A stretch of DNA of 64,000 bases from CAVRJC01 sp964505725 (GCA_964505725.1 CAZDJK010000047.1:1-64000), one strand, 5' to 3'. Counted from the first letter of the stretch, positions 1 to 8,734 are shown. The notes: generated by a model from the sequence alone, not told the origin. A program made the numbers and translations.

Positions 1-1
1 G

Positions 2-151
2 TCGTTCTGGCTCATGACCGAGGCCATCGCGGGGGTCGGCGAGGGCTGCCCCGACTTCCGGCGCGGCTACCACGTGCAGACCGTCATCGAAGCGGTCCAC
101 CGCTCCGGTGACGGCGCCGGGTGGGTCCGGCCGGGTGACCTGGAGCCGTAG
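2..151 (+). CDS. C-terminal fragment of a probable Gfo/Idh/MocA-type oxidoreductase (cut by window edge)
   Basis: An open frame enters from the left edge and stops at TAG 149-151, giving 49 residues. The tail reads like the C-terminal helix region of NAD(P)-dependent Gfo/Idh/MocA dehydrogenases: an aromatic/acidic patch followed by GYHVQTVIEAVHRSG and a terminal GWVRP. Only this end is visible, so the nucleotide-binding domain and catalytic Lys cannot be checked. The assignment rests on the resemblance of the tail alone. Confidence 0.45.
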   Translation, partial: SFWLMTEAIAGVGEGCPDFRRGYHVQTVIEAVHRSGDGAGWVRPGDLEP

Positions 152-178
152 CCGCCTGCGCGAGCCGCGGCTCGGCGG

Positions 179-1048
179 TCAGGACGGGAGCAGCTCGATC
201 AGCGTCGCGACGTCTGCGAGCGAGCGGAACAGGTCGTTGAGGTGCGTGCACGACGCCGGTCCGCGGCTCAGCTCCCGCACCGACGTGCGGAGCGCGCCGA
301 CCGGCTCGCCGAGCAGGAAGCGTGCGCTGCCCGCGGCCAGCGGGCAGTCGGTCGGGAACGGCAACCCCCGCGGATCGGCCGTGAGCTCGACGATCCTGAG
401 ACCGTCGCCGGCGAGCGTGGCGGTGGCGCCGTACTCGTGGACCACCCGCTCGGTGCCGTCGGGATCGACCGAGTAGTCACGGAACATCGCGTCGGCGTGC
501 ACCGTGTCGGCGTCCCGCCAGATGTCGAGGCGGCGGAGGCGGCGGCCGTGGCGGGGTGGGAGAGGCGGCAACCGGTGCCACGCGAGCTCGTCGTCCTCCT
601 CGAGCGACGGGGGGACCGGCGGGTCGGTCAGGAAGGGCATCGGACGGCCCCGCTCGCGCTCGCGGGCCGGGAGCCCGTCTGCGCGCCACCCGGCGCACAC
701 GTCGGTCTGGGTGGCCCGCGGGCTCTCGTCGCTCGTGGGGGGCGCGGTCATGACGGTCGCGGTTCCGTCCAACTTTTCCTCGCGCACACGCGCATAGGCG
801 GCCGGGGCCGGGGCGCCGTTGAGGTCGTCGACGAGGAACCCGAGCGGCGTGCCGGTCAAGGCGACCAGCAGCTCCTTCACCTGGCCGCGGAAGCCGAAGC
901 CGATCCGCGCGCCGAGGAGGGGCGCGAGATCGACGTCGGCGGGCTCGGACGCGACGTGCGAGATCCCTCCCGCGTCGTCGACCTCGACCGAGAGCGATGC
1001 GGCGCCGACCACGTGCGCGCCGAACGCGTCGGTGTGGAGGTCGCGCAC
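179..1048 (-). CDS. DUF2889 family protein (start uncertain)
   Basis: The 289-residue product ends with CTHLNDLFRSLADV, the Cys-Thr-His-Leu signature that closes DUF2889 proteins; their biochemical role is unknown. GTG 1046-1048 is the only ATG/GTG/TTG codon in this frame downstream of the in-frame stop at 1199-1201. However, the same frame upstream of it encodes SSIRRTSHLDGR, which looks like the conserved DUF2889 N-terminus. Either a rare start codon is used, or an indel has separated the true start. The gene lies downstream of amidohydrolase 1 on the same strand and may share its transcript. Function is not inferable. Confidence 0.75.
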   Translation of the reverse strand: MRDLHTDAFGAHVVGAASLSVEVDDAGGISHVASEPADVDLAPLLGARIGFGFRGQVKELLVALTGTPLGFLVDDLNGAPAPAAYARVREEKLDGTATVMTAPPTSDESPRATQTDVCAGWRADGLPARERERGRPMPFLTDPPVPPSLEEDDELAWHRLPPLPPRHGRRLRRLDIWRDADTVHADAMFRDYSVDPDGTERVVHEYGATATLAGDGLRIVELTADPRGLPFPTDCPLAAGSARFLLGEPVGALRTSVRELSRGPASCTHLNDLFRSLADVATLIELLPS

Positions 1049-1172
1049 CGCGCCCGCGATCGCGACGACACTCCCGAATCCCGCGGTCGCGCCGGGTCGT
1101 CCGTCGAGATGGCTCGTCCGGCGTATCGAGCTCGGGCGCCGGGCGGGGGCGCCGAGGATCGGGCCTGGGAGG

Positions 1173-2420
1173 TCAGGCGTTGGCGTACTGGCCGACCTTC
1201 ATGGCCTTGGAGATCGTCCCACCCATGATCAGCGCCTGCTGCTCGGCCGGGAGTCCCTCGACGACCTCCGAGTAGGCGAGCGGATCCTCCATGCCCTCCG
1301 GGTGCGGGAAGTCGGACCCGAACATCATGTGGTCGACCGGCAGCCCGAGGTCGATCAGCCCCTTCGGGTCGGGCTCGTGGAACAGGTGGTAGTAGACGTT
1401 GCGCTTGAAGACGTCGACGGGATCCTCGTCGAAGAGCACGCCCTGGGTCTCCGACGCGCGCTGCAGCTTCCCGTAGAACGGCCGGATCCAGGTGCTCGCG
1501 TACTCCACCGGCATGAACCTGAGTCGCGGGAACCGGGTCGCGAGCCCGTGCCCGATGACCGACGCGAGCGCGTCGACCAGGTTGTTCTTCTCGGACGCGA
1601 GCACGAGGAACCCGGCGCTCGCGTTGCTCGAGAACGCGCGGAACTCGCGGTCGCCGGTGCCCTCCCACTCGTTCGTGTACCGGGTGTAGCCGGGGTCGCC
1701 GCTGTGCATCCCGACCACGAGGTCGAGCTCCTGCACGCGCTCCCAGAACGGGTCGAACTCCGGCAGCGCGAAGGAACGGCGGCCCTTCCACGTGGGCACG
1801 GGTGCCTGGCGGATCAGGAAGATCCTCGCTCCCCGCTCCGCGATGCGCTCGAGCTCCTTGATGGCCTCGTCCATCACGGCGAGGGTGATGATGGGCGTCG
1901 AGTAGATCGCGTCGCCGTAATCGTAGGTCCAGTGCTCGTACATCCACTCGTTCAGCGCGTGGACGACGACGGACGCGGCGTCGGGATGGTTCGCGAGACG
2001 TTCCTCGACCACGCTCGCCAGCGTCGGCCAGAGCAGCGTCCGGTCGATGCCCATGTCCTTCATGAGCTCGAGGCGCGGCTCGGGATCGAAGAATGCTTCG
2101 ATGCCGGGCATCACCCGGGGCTTGGGCCTCGATCCGCGGTCGACCGTCGTCCCGAAGCTGCCGCCCTTGGTGACGTCGTTGCCGTAGCCGCCGGGCACCG
2201 CGACGCGGGTGAACGTCGGGTTGGGGATGTAGTCGCTGATCATGTCGTTGATCGCGAGCTTCGTGCGGCCGTCGATGTCGACGTACTTGATGATGCCGGC
2301 GTACTCGGGCGGCACGAACTTGGTGAGCGCGTCGCGGTTCTCGTACATGTGGTTGTCGGCGTCGAAGGTCTCGTAGGGCAGGCGCCGTTCGTGCACGTAG
2401 ATGAATGCTTCGTCGCTCAT
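1173..2420 (-). CDS. Amidohydrolase_2 family metal-dependent hydrolase/decarboxylase 1
   Basis: A 415-residue TIM-barrel protein of the amidohydrolase_2 (PF04909) superfamily, the group including ACMSD and gamma-resorcylate decarboxylase-type enzymes. Near the N-terminus it has the metal-site variant DADNH in place of the usual DxHxH, a barrel HSGD (VVGMHSGDPGY), and C-terminally the metal-Asp motif FGSDFPHPEG. The start is ATG 2418-2420, preceded on the minus strand by GGAGGAG. Operator-like site S3 lies about 97 nt upstream, with a candidate -10 TACTGT inside it. It is divergent from the GntR gene. These proteins usually act on carboxylated ring or ring-cleavage products; the actual substrate is unknown. 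Confidence 0.88.
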   Translation of the reverse strand: MSDEAFIYVHERRLPYETFDADNHMYENRDALTKFVPPEYAGIIKYVDIDGRTKLAINDMISDYIPNPTFTRVAVPGGYGNDVTKGGSFGTTVDRGSRPKPRVMPGIEAFFDPEPRLELMKDMGIDRTLLWPTLASVVEERLANHPDAASVVVHALNEWMYEHWTYDYGDAIYSTPIITLAVMDEAIKELERIAERGARIFLIRQAPVPTWKGRRSFALPEFDPFWERVQELDLVVGMHSGDPGYTRYTNEWEGTGDREFRAFSSNASAGFLVLASEKNNLVDALASVIGHGLATRFPRLRFMPVEYASTWIRPFYGKLQRASETQGVLFDEDPVDVFKRNVYYHLFHEPDPKGLIDLGLPVDHMMFGSDFPHPEGMEDPLAYSEVVEGLPAEQQALIMGGTISKAMKVGQYANA

Positions 2421-2516
2421 GGTCTCCTCCCCGACGTCACCGGCACGACCGGCACACGCTGGATGGTCTCGGCTCACGATACCGGGCACGCGCGTACCGG
2501 GGACCCGGCCGCGCCC

Positions 2517-2541
2517 GAAAACAGTAGGCGGTTTGTCCGGG
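2517..2541 (-). promoter_or_regulatory. Operator-like site S3 with -10 TACTGT, upstream of amidohydrolase 1
   Basis: Read on the minus strand this 25-mer matches site S2 (12483-12507) at 19 of 25 positions, including an identical CCCGGACAAA left flank. It contains TACTGT (2521-2526), a plausible -10 for amidohydrolase 1. It lies in the 204-bp divergent gap shared with the GntR regulator, so it could serve either gene. Binding by any regulator is inferred. Confidence 0.6.
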
Positions 2542-2612
2542 AAGCGGCAAGCCCGTGCCCGCCCGGGCCTTCGACCGTCCGCCCGGCTCCGCCTCCGGCT
2601 TCGTGCGGCCGC

Positions 2613-2618
2613 TAAGTT
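2613..2618 (+). promoter_or_regulatory. -10 box TAAGTT for a leaderless GntR transcript
   Basis: TAAGTT is followed by exactly 6 nt and then TTG at 2625, with ATG at 2628. No Shine-Dalgarno sequence is present. The spacing fits the TAnnnT-N6/7-start pattern seen at other genes in this window, which favours TTG 2625 as the first codon. Confidence 0.5.
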
Positions 2619-2624
2619 TGACAC

Positions 2625-3404
2625 TTGATGCAACAGACGACCGACCTCGCTCGCCCGCTGAAGGCCTCGATGGCGATCGCGGCCGACTTCCGCGAGCAGA
2701 TCGCGAGGGGCGAGCTCCGGGCCGGCGACCCCCTCCCGGTCGAGAGCGAGCTCACCGAGCAGCTCGGCGTCTCCAAGAGCATCGTCCGGGAGGCGCTGCG
2801 CATCCTCGAGACCGAGGGTCTGGTGGAGGTGCGGCGCGGCCTGGGCGGGGGACCCCGGGTGCGCCACCCCACGATCGTGTCGACCGCGCAGGCCATGGGC
2901 GTATACCTCCAGATCGGCGACGTACTCGTGCACGACGTGTTCGAGGCGCGCGACCGGATCATCGCGAGCGCGGTCGAGCGTCTCGCGCTCACGCCCGACG
3001 TCGACATTGCCGATCTGGATCACGCGGTCGCCGGGCTCGAGTCCCTCGTCGGCCACCTCGACGCCTACTACCCGCAGATCATCGAGGTGGGGGAGACGGC
3101 GGTGCGGCTCGCCGGCAACCGGACCGAGCAGGTGCTCGTGGTCGCGTTGCGGCACGTGATCGCGGCCGAGCTCGAGATGGGCACGCACGCGGCGGACGAC
3201 ATCACGGAAGCGGTCGACGCGGAGGTCGAGGTCGCGGCTGCGTGGGCGGAGACGTGCCGGCACATCCGCGGCGGGCGTGCACGCGCCGCGCAACGCGCCT
3301 ACGAGAAGCAGGCGCAGCTCGTGCGCGACGGCCTCGAGGCGCTCTTCCCGGAGTCGACCGTGGTCGACATCTTCACCCGGGTCGATGGTCGCGCCCAGCC
3401 GTAG
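2625..3404 (+). CDS. GntR-family transcriptional regulator, FadR/FCD type
   Basis: 259 residues. The N-terminal winged helix (about residues 12-80) has the classic GntR pattern: IARGELRAGDPLPVESELTE, then an HTH with SKSIVREALRILETEGLVEV. It is followed by an all-helical FCD-type ligand domain (about 100-240) with spaced Asp/His positions (VFEARDRI, YYPQIIEVGE). FCD domains bind organic acids or acyl-CoA-like ligands through a metal. The start is TTG 2625 or ATG 2628; the leaderless -10 supports 2625. It sits between two putative targets, amidohydrolase 1 (divergent) and P450-1 (downstream, same strand), and both have the recurrent operator-like sequence, so it is one candidate regulator of that set. 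Confidence 0.9.
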   Translation: MMQQTTDLARPLKASMAIAADFREQIARGELRAGDPLPVESELTEQLGVSKSIVREALRILETEGLVEVRRGLGGGPRVRHPTIVSTAQAMGVYLQIGDVLVHDVFEARDRIIASAVERLALTPDVDIADLDHAVAGLESLVGHLDAYYPQIIEVGETAVRLAGNRTEQVLVVALRHVIAAELEMGTHAADDITEAVDAEVEVAAAWAETCRHIRGGRARAAQRAYEKQAQLVRDGLEALFPESTVVDIFTRVDGRAQP

Positions 3405-3434
3405 CTCACACACCCGACCCGGCACGCCTCGACC

Positions 3435-3459
3435 CACGGGCAAAATGGCTGCTATTTTG
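3435..3459 (+). promoter_or_regulatory. Operator-like site S1 (inverted repeat) with -10 TATTTT, upstream of P450-1
   Basis: The core CAAAATGGCTGCTATTTTG (3441-3459) is a 19-bp inverted repeat with one mismatched pair around a central T. The same 19 bp occurs, as its exact reverse complement on the + strand, at 12483-12501. The right arm supplies TATTTT (3453-3458), a -10 hexamer for P450-1. A repressor bound here would block polymerase. Confidence 0.65.
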
Positions 3460-3503
3460 CGCCGGACCCGGACGGAGGAGCGCCGGAAGAAGGAGCGGTG
3501 GCG

Positions 3504-4700
3504 GTGGTTGGAGTGGATGCGGTGCGCTACGACCCGTACGATCTCGAGATCGACGCCGATCCGCACCCGGTGTGGAAGCGGATGCGCGACGAGGCGCCGC
3601 TCTACTACAACGCCGAGCACGACTTCTTCGCCCTGAGCCGCTTCGACGACGTCGAAGCCGCCTCGTTGGACTGGCCCACCTACATCTCGGGCCGGGGCTC
3701 GGTGCTGGAGGTGATCAAGAGCGGTACCCCTATGCCCTCGGGGCTGATCCTCTTCGAGGATCCCCCGAGCCACGACCTCCACCGCGGTCTCCTCTCCCGT
3801 GTGTTCACGCCGCGGCGGATGAGTGCGATCGAGCCGCAGGTCCGCGCCTTCTGCGCCGATGCCCTCGATCCGCTCGTCGGCTCCGGCGGCTTCGACTTCG
3901 TCGCCGACCTCGGTGCGCAGATGCCCATGCGCACCATCGGCATGCTCCTCGGTATCCCCGAGCAGGACCAGGTGGCGCTCCGCGAGCAGATCGACGAAGG
4001 GATGCGGCTGTCGGCGAACGCGGCGTCCGCCGGGGAGACGATGCTCGCCCCGTTCTCGTTCGAGACGTTCGTGGAATACATCGACTGGCGCGCCGACCAT
4101 CCCTCCGACGACCTCATGACGGAGCTGCTCGACGCAGAGTTCGAGGACGAGCACGGCGTCTCGCGCACGCTCACGCGCGACGAGGTGATCACCTACGTCG
4201 GCCTGCTCGCGGCAGCGGGGAACGAGACGACGACGCGTCTCATCGGGTGGACGGGCAAGGTGCTCGCCGAGCATCCCGACCAGCGCGCCGAGCTCGTCGC
4301 GGACCGGTCGCTGGTTCCCGGCGCCATCGAGGAGCTGCTGCGGTACGAGGCGCCGTCACCGGTACAGGCGCGCTACGTCACCAAGGACGTAGAGCACCAC
4401 GGCGAGGCGGTACCCGAGGGGAGCGTCATGTTGCTGCTCACCGGCTCCGCGAACCGGGACGAGCGCCGGTTCCCCGACGCCGACCGCTTCGACATCCATC
4501 GCGTCATCGACCACCACCTGACCTTCGGCTACGGCATCCACTTCTGCCTCGGTGCCGCGTTGGCGAGGCTCGAGGGGAGGGTGGCGCTCGACGAGGTGCT
4601 GCAGCGCTTCCCCACCTGGGAGGTCGACTGGGACCACGCGGAACGGGCGCACACCTCCACGGTGCGGGGATGGGAGAGGATGCCGGTCGTCACGCCCTGA
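3504..4700 (+). CDS. Cytochrome P450 (P450-1)
   Basis: A soluble bacterial class I P450 of about 398 residues. It shows the I-helix oxygen-activation motif AAAGNETTT (about residue 235), the ExxR motif in EELLRYEAP (about 276), and the heme loop FGYGIHFCLG with the thiolate Cys (about 347). AAGGAG at 3490-3495 lies only 2 nt before the upstream GTG 3498 but 8 nt before GTG 3504, so 3504 is preferred; 3498 adds two residues. It needs ferredoxin and reductase partners not seen nearby. Operator S1 overlaps its promoter. It likely hydroxylates a hydrophobic or terpenoid/steroid-like substrate; specificity cannot be read from sequence. Confidence 0.93.
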   Translation: MVGVDAVRYDPYDLEIDADPHPVWKRMRDEAPLYYNAEHDFFALSRFDDVEAASLDWPTYISGRGSVLEVIKSGTPMPSGLILFEDPPSHDLHRGLLSRVFTPRRMSAIEPQVRAFCADALDPLVGSGGFDFVADLGAQMPMRTIGMLLGIPEQDQVALREQIDEGMRLSANAASAGETMLAPFSFETFVEYIDWRADHPSDDLMTELLDAEFEDEHGVSRTLTRDEVITYVGLLAAAGNETTTRLIGWTGKVLAEHPDQRAELVADRSLVPGAIEELLRYEAPSPVQARYVTKDVEHHGEAVPEGSVMLLLTGSANRDERRFPDADRFDIHRVIDHHLTFGYGIHFCLGAALARLEGRVALDEVLQRFPTWEVDWDHAERAHTSTVRGWERMPVVTP

Positions 4701-4706
4701 GCGTCG

Positions 4707-4722
4707 CGCCGCGGGCGCGGCG
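4707..4722. terminator. Possible bidirectional terminator stem between P450-1 and amidohydrolase 2
   Basis: Arms CGCCGCG (4707-4713) and CGCGGCG (4716-4722) are complementary in the 51-bp convergent gap. The 2-nt spacer means the real loop must open a base pair, and there is no T-run. Confidence 0.25.
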
Positions 4723-4751
4723 GTGACGCCGCGAATCGCCCGCCCGAGCGG

Positions 4752-5969
4752 TCAGAGGCTGTAGAGGGTGATCGCGTTCTCCGACGCGATGAGCCGCTGC
4801 TGCTCCTCGCTCAGAGCCTCGATGGCCTCCTGCAGCTCGGCGGTGGTGCCGGGGAACTTCGCGTCCGGATGCGGGTAGTCGGAGGCCCACACGATCCGGT
4901 CGGCGCCGACGAGCGGCGAGTCGGCCGTGAATGCCAGCGTCGACTCGTCGGCGTCGAAGCTGATCCAGCACTGACGCCGGAAGTACTCCGAGGGATCCAT
5001 CCTCAGGTCGGGCACGTCAGGCTTGAAGAGCGGCACGTGCGCGTGGTGGTCGAGGCGCTCGAGCCACGGCACGATCCAGCCGCCGTTCGCCTCGAGGAAG
5101 ATGAGCCGCAGCTCCGGGTAGCGCTCGCAGACGCCGCCGGAGAGGAGGAAGGCCATGGAGCTCATCATGTCGAAGGGGTTGGACAAGGCCTGGCTGAAGT
5201 AGATGTTGTCGATGCCGATCCCGGCGCCCGACTCCTGGGTGTTGTTGACGAACGTGGGCGCGTGCTCGTGCACCTGGTGGAAGTGCATGCCGATGCACGC
5301 GCCGGGTAGCCGGGAGTCGAGGAACGGGTGGAGCCCGAGTGGGAGGCCGGTGTCGCACGCGGCGGACCAGATCGGGTCGTACACGGAGTGGTTGAACGGC
5401 CTCCAGTCGGCCGTGGGGTTCGGACGTATGAAGGCGGCGACGATGCCGGGCAGCGTCGCGGCGCGGCGCAGCTCCGCGGCGGCGAGCTCGATGTCCTGCT
5501 GCGGTAGGAGCGCGGCCCCGAAGAGCCGCCCCTCGCCCTCGCCCACGTGGTCCGACAGCCAGTCGTTGTAGGCGCGGCACTGCGCGTTCGCGTAGCCGAT
5601 GTCCGGGTTCGACTGGATGCCGAGGAGCTGGGTCGGGTACAGCACCGACATGTCGATGTCGTCCGATCGCATGTCGTCCAGACGTGCCTTGGCGTTGTAC
5701 GCGGCCGGTCGGACCTCGGTGTACCGCAACTCGCCGTTCATCGCGCGCCGGCACTCTTCGTCGCTCATCCCGGCCGTCCCCGACACCGACGCGAGGTTCG
5801 CCGGGCTGCGCACGCCGTCCCAGACGAGCCACTCCGTACCGTCGGCATCGGTGTCGATGTGCCAGATGCGGTCGCGGTACTCCTCGGGCGCGTAGTCGAG
5901 CATCCCGGTCGGGTGCTCGAGCACGTGTCCGTCGGAGTCGACGAAGCGGAGATCCGTGGTTGCGGTCAT
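4752..5969 (-). CDS. Amidohydrolase_2 family metal-dependent hydrolase/decarboxylase 2
   Basis: 405 residues, same superfamily as the gene at 1173-2420. The N-terminal metal motif is FVDSDGHVLE, the barrel has LGLHPFLDS, and the C-terminal metal Asp lies in WASDYPHPDA. The start is ATG 5967-5969, preceded by GGGAGG on the minus strand. It follows P450-2 with a 31-bp gap, so the two form an operon behind site S4. The recurring pairing of P450 and amidohydrolase_2 suggests the two act on one pathway, for example oxidation followed by C-C hydrolysis or decarboxylation; that order is inferred. Confidence 0.88.
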   Translation of the reverse strand: MTATTDLRFVDSDGHVLEHPTGMLDYAPEEYRDRIWHIDTDADGTEWLVWDGVRSPANLASVSGTAGMSDEECRRAMNGELRYTEVRPAAYNAKARLDDMRSDDIDMSVLYPTQLLGIQSNPDIGYANAQCRAYNDWLSDHVGEGEGRLFGAALLPQQDIELAAAELRRAATLPGIVAAFIRPNPTADWRPFNHSVYDPIWSAACDTGLPLGLHPFLDSRLPGACIGMHFHQVHEHAPTFVNNTQESGAGIGIDNIYFSQALSNPFDMMSSMAFLLSGGVCERYPELRLIFLEANGGWIVPWLERLDHHAHVPLFKPDVPDLRMDPSEYFRRQCWISFDADESTLAFTADSPLVGADRIVWASDYPHPDAKFPGTTAELQEAIEALSEEQQRLIASENAITLYSL

Positions 5970-6000
5970 GACTGCCTCCCGTGGCCGGGCGAACCTCTCG

Positions 6001-7251
6001 TCACCGCCAGGTGAGCGTGAGGTCCTTGACGTGACGCAGGCCGGGCGGGTACTCGAGCTGCTCGTGCCCGGGCTTGATGCGGTATTCGGGGATCCGGCGG
6101 TGCCATTCGCGCAAGGTGATGCGCAGCTCCCGGCGCGCGAGGTGCGAACCGAGGCACCGGTGGACTCCGCCGCCGAACGCGAGGTGGGGGTTGCTCACCC
6201 GGTCGAAGCGGACCACGAGCGGGTCGTCGTAGACCGAGGGGTCGACGTTGGCGGCGCCGTAGTTCGGCATCACCGCGGTGCCGGACTCGACGTGCGCGCC
6301 CGTCGGCAGGTCGACCGGGCACGTCGCCGTACGCGGCACACCGCCGGGCACCGGCGACTCCCAGCGCAGGAGCTCCTCGACCGCGGCCGGGATGATCGTC
6401 GGGTCGTCGACGATCATCTTGCGATGATCCGGGTGGGTGGCGAGGAACGCGTAGGAGCAGGTGAGCGTGTCGCTCACGGTGTCGAGACCCGCGATGAGGA
6501 ACAGGAAGCAGATGTCGAGGATGTCCTCGCGCGTCAGCTTCTCGCCGTCGATCTCGGTGGCGAGGAAGCGGGTGATGATGTCGTCGGCAGGCGTGCGTGA
6601 GCGCTCGTCGATCAGGTTGTCGAAGTACTCGTAGATCTCCCCGCCGGCCTTGTCCATCACGGCCGTTCGCGCGACGGGGTCGAAGAGGGCGTTCTCGTCG
6701 AACTTCTCGGCGTGGAGGATCCCGTCGCGCATGCGCAGGAACATCTGCATCTCGTCCTCGGGGAGCCCCATGAGCCCGAGGAACACCGACGACGGGAACA
6801 GCTCGGCGAACTCCTCGGTGAAGTTGCACTCGCCGCGGTCGATGAACTCGTCGATGAACCCGTTCACGCGCCGGGTGATGTCCTCCTCCTGCTCGTCCAT
6901 CCGGCGCGGCGCGAACAGGGGGTCGAGGAGCTTCCGGTACTTCGAGTGCATGGGCGGATCCACGTTGAGCGGGATCAACGGCCGGACGTTCCCGAGGTTC
7001 ATCTCCGCCTGGGACGTGAACTCCTCGTGGTGCCGGAGGACGTACTCGGTGTTCACCCGGGCGAAGCTGAGCGCGAGGCCTTCCATCGGCTCCACGAACC
7101 CGCCCTGCCGGATGAGCTCGACGTATCGCTCCTGGGGCGCCGCGAGATCGAACAGCGCGCCCATCGCGGCCTCGTCGATGTAGGCGCTCGCGGCGGACGA
7201 CCCCTCGGTCGGCTCGTCCCGGGAGCCCTCGTCGCTCAGCACCTCGCTCAT
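6001..7251 (-). CDS. Cytochrome P450 (P450-2)
   Basis: 416 residues. Motifs: I-helix LIAGLDTVSDT, where the usual Glu-Thr pair is Asp-Thr; ExxR in EELLRWESP; and heme loop FGGGVHRCLGSHLA, with Cys near residue 365. The N-terminus carries about 20 extra polar residues. The start is ATG 7249-7251, with GGAGGAG immediately upstream on the minus strand. A candidate -10 TAACGT (7294-7299) lies just downstream of operator-like site S4. It is the first gene of a two-gene operon with amidohydrolase 2. It resembles the fatty-acid/terpene/steroid-oxidising P450s common in Actinomycetota; substrate unknown. Confidence 0.92.
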   Translation of the reverse strand: MSEVLSDEGSRDEPTEGSSAASAYIDEAAMGALFDLAAPQERYVELIRQGGFVEPMEGLALSFARVNTEYVLRHHEEFTSQAEMNLGNVRPLIPLNVDPPMHSKYRKLLDPLFAPRRMDEQEEDITRRVNGFIDEFIDRGECNFTEEFAELFPSSVFLGLMGLPEDEMQMFLRMRDGILHAEKFDENALFDPVARTAVMDKAGGEIYEYFDNLIDERSRTPADDIITRFLATEIDGEKLTREDILDICFLFLIAGLDTVSDTLTCSYAFLATHPDHRKMIVDDPTIIPAAVEELLRWESPVPGGVPRTATCPVDLPTGAHVESGTAVMPNYGAANVDPSVYDDPLVVRFDRVSNPHLAFGGGVHRCLGSHLARRELRITLREWHRRIPEYRIKPGHEQLEYPPGLRHVKDLTLTWR

Positions 7252-7302
7252 CGACTCCTCCGAATCCGCGGCGACCGGATCGCCGCACCGGCGACGTTAT
7301 CC

Positions 7303-7327
7303 CGAATCGACACCGATTTTCCGCCGG
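7303..7327 (-). promoter_or_regulatory. Operator-like site S4 upstream of P450-2
   Basis: On the minus strand it matches S2 at 14 of 25 positions and keeps the AAAAT block and an inverted repeat AATCG-ACAC-CGATT. The candidate -10 TAACGT (7294-7299) begins 3 nt downstream, so a bound protein would cover the -10/-35 spacer. Confidence 0.45.
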
Positions 7328-7366
7328 CGCGGTGGCGAGCTCCGGCGTCGCTGATCCGAGCCCGCT

Positions 7367-7397
7367 CGGGTGTGGGCCGGTGACCGGCCCACACCCG
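7367..7397 (-). terminator. Strong stem-loop terminator downstream of the ABC binding-protein gene
   Basis: CGGGTGTGGGCCGG (7367-7380), loop TGA, and CCGGCCCACACCCG (7384-7397) form a perfect 14-bp stem. It lies 36 bp past the stop of the binding-protein gene (7434). There is no T-tract, as is common in high-GC actinobacteria. It probably isolates the liv operon from P450-2. Confidence 0.7.
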
Positions 7398-7433
7398 AGA
7401 TCGGGGTGCGTCGACGCGGGTTCGCCGGGTCGC

Positions 7434-8708
7434 TCAGCTTCCCTGTACCGACGCCTGGATCAGGGTTCCCTTGGACGGCTTGCCGTTCGTGGGGTACGGC
7501 ACGAACTTGCCGTTCTTGATCTGCAGAACCCAACCACACGAAGTCGGCGGCGTCTTGCCGTAGTTGGTCAGGCTGACGTCGATCGGCTGGCACGCCAGGC
7601 CGCCGCCGTCGTAGGTGCCCATGTTGTGGATGCCGTCGAGGAACGACTGGCGGGTCGGATCCTGGCCGGCCTTCTGCAGTCCCTTGATCACGAGATCCGC
7701 CGCCATGTACCCCTCGTAGTGCGGGAACTCGGGGACGCCGGTGTAATGCGAGTACTTCTTCAGGTCGCTCTGGAACTTCTTCGTGGCGGACGTCTTCAGC
7801 TCCACCGGCGCGCCCGGCGCCGCCACGAGCACCTCCGGCCCGACGGTCTTGGACACGGGCTCGTCGAGCAGGGTCTGGCCGTAACCGGTCGCGAGCACCG
7901 CCGCCTTCAGGTTGAGCCCCTGCTGCTGGGCGGCGGCGATCACCGCGAAGTTGGTGTTGGCGTCGAGGGGAAGGCTGATGCCGTCCACCCCTGCGTTCTT
8001 CATCGCCAGCACGAGCGGCCCCACGTCGACCGTCCCGAACGGGAGCGTCGTGTTGGTGTACACGCCCTTGAGCCCGACGGCGGGCGCCGCGTACTTGACG
8101 AAGTTCACCGCGGCCGCGGTCGACGAGGGCGAGATGCTGTAGCCGAGGGCCCCGAGCCTCGTAGCACCGAGCTTCTTGTAGGGCAGGCCGGTGTTCGTGT
8201 ACACGGGGCCGAACACGGGACCCTGGTTGCCCGTCACCGCGACGATGTCCTGGTTGCCGGGTTGGCCGTACTCGTTGGCGTCGAAGCCGCCGCCGATCAT
8301 CGGGATGTTGTTGTCGACGAAGTACTTGTAGCCCCCGAACGCAACCGGTGTCTCGTTGACCACGGTGAACGCGTTGTCGTTCTGGATGAGGTCCTGGGAC
8401 ACGGTGAGATTGGTTCCCGGATTGGTCTGGTCGTCCTTGACGATCACCTTGATCTTGCGGCCGTTCACGCCGCCGGCCGCGTTCTGGGCGTCGATCCTGG
8501 CGTTGAATCCGTCAGGCATCGTCTTGAACAGTGACGCCGCCTGGCCGGTCAACGACGAGATCAAGCCCACCGTGACCGTCTTGGCGTCGACGCCGGCTTC
8601 GCTCTTCACCGCCGCCCCCGACCCCGTCGAGACCAGCCCGACCGAGACCAGCGCCAGCACCGCCGCGATCCCCGCCGACCCGGCGAGCCTCCGACGATTT
8701 TCCCCCAT
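7434..8708 (-). CDS. ABC transporter substrate-binding protein, branched-chain amino-acid (Peripla_BP_6) type
   Basis: 424 residues. The N-terminal secretion signal has basic residues MGENRRR, then a hydrophobic stretch to about residue 33. The mature part opens with VTVGLISSLTGQAA, the typical start of type I binding proteins of the Leu/Ile/Val family, and NAAGGVNGRKI is the usual second-strand loop. The start is ATG 8706-8708 after GGAGG. It is the last gene of the transporter set, 84 bp after LivF, with its own operator-like copy S6. In actinobacteria such proteins often bind aromatic or other carboxylates rather than amino acids. Confidence 0.9.
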   Translation of the reverse strand: MGENRRRLAGSAGIAAVLALVSVGLVSTGSGAAVKSEAGVDAKTVTVGLISSLTGQAASLFKTMPDGFNARIDAQNAAGGVNGRKIKVIVKDDQTNPGTNLTVSQDLIQNDNAFTVVNETPVAFGGYKYFVDNNIPMIGGGFDANEYGQPGNQDIVAVTGNQGPVFGPVYTNTGLPYKKLGATRLGALGYSISPSSTAAAVNFVKYAAPAVGLKGVYTNTTLPFGTVDVGPLVLAMKNAGVDGISLPLDANTNFAVIAAAQQQGLNLKAAVLATGYGQTLLDEPVSKTVGPEVLVAAPGAPVELKTSATKKFQSDLKKYSHYTGVPEFPHYEGYMAADLVIKGLQKAGQDPTRQSFLDGIHNMGTYDGGGLACQPIDVSLTNYGKTPPTSCGWVLQIKNGKFVPYPTNGKPSKGTLIQASVQGS

Positions 8709-8734
8709 GCCACTACCTCCTACTCCAGTTCCAG

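Noticed and set aside
1173..4274. A 1033-codon minus-strand open frame running from amidohydrolase 1 through the GntR and P450-1 genes
   Set aside because: Only the last 415 codons show a real family; the upstream part is an antisense shadow of the GntR and P450-1 genes, typical of high-GC DNA where stops are rare.
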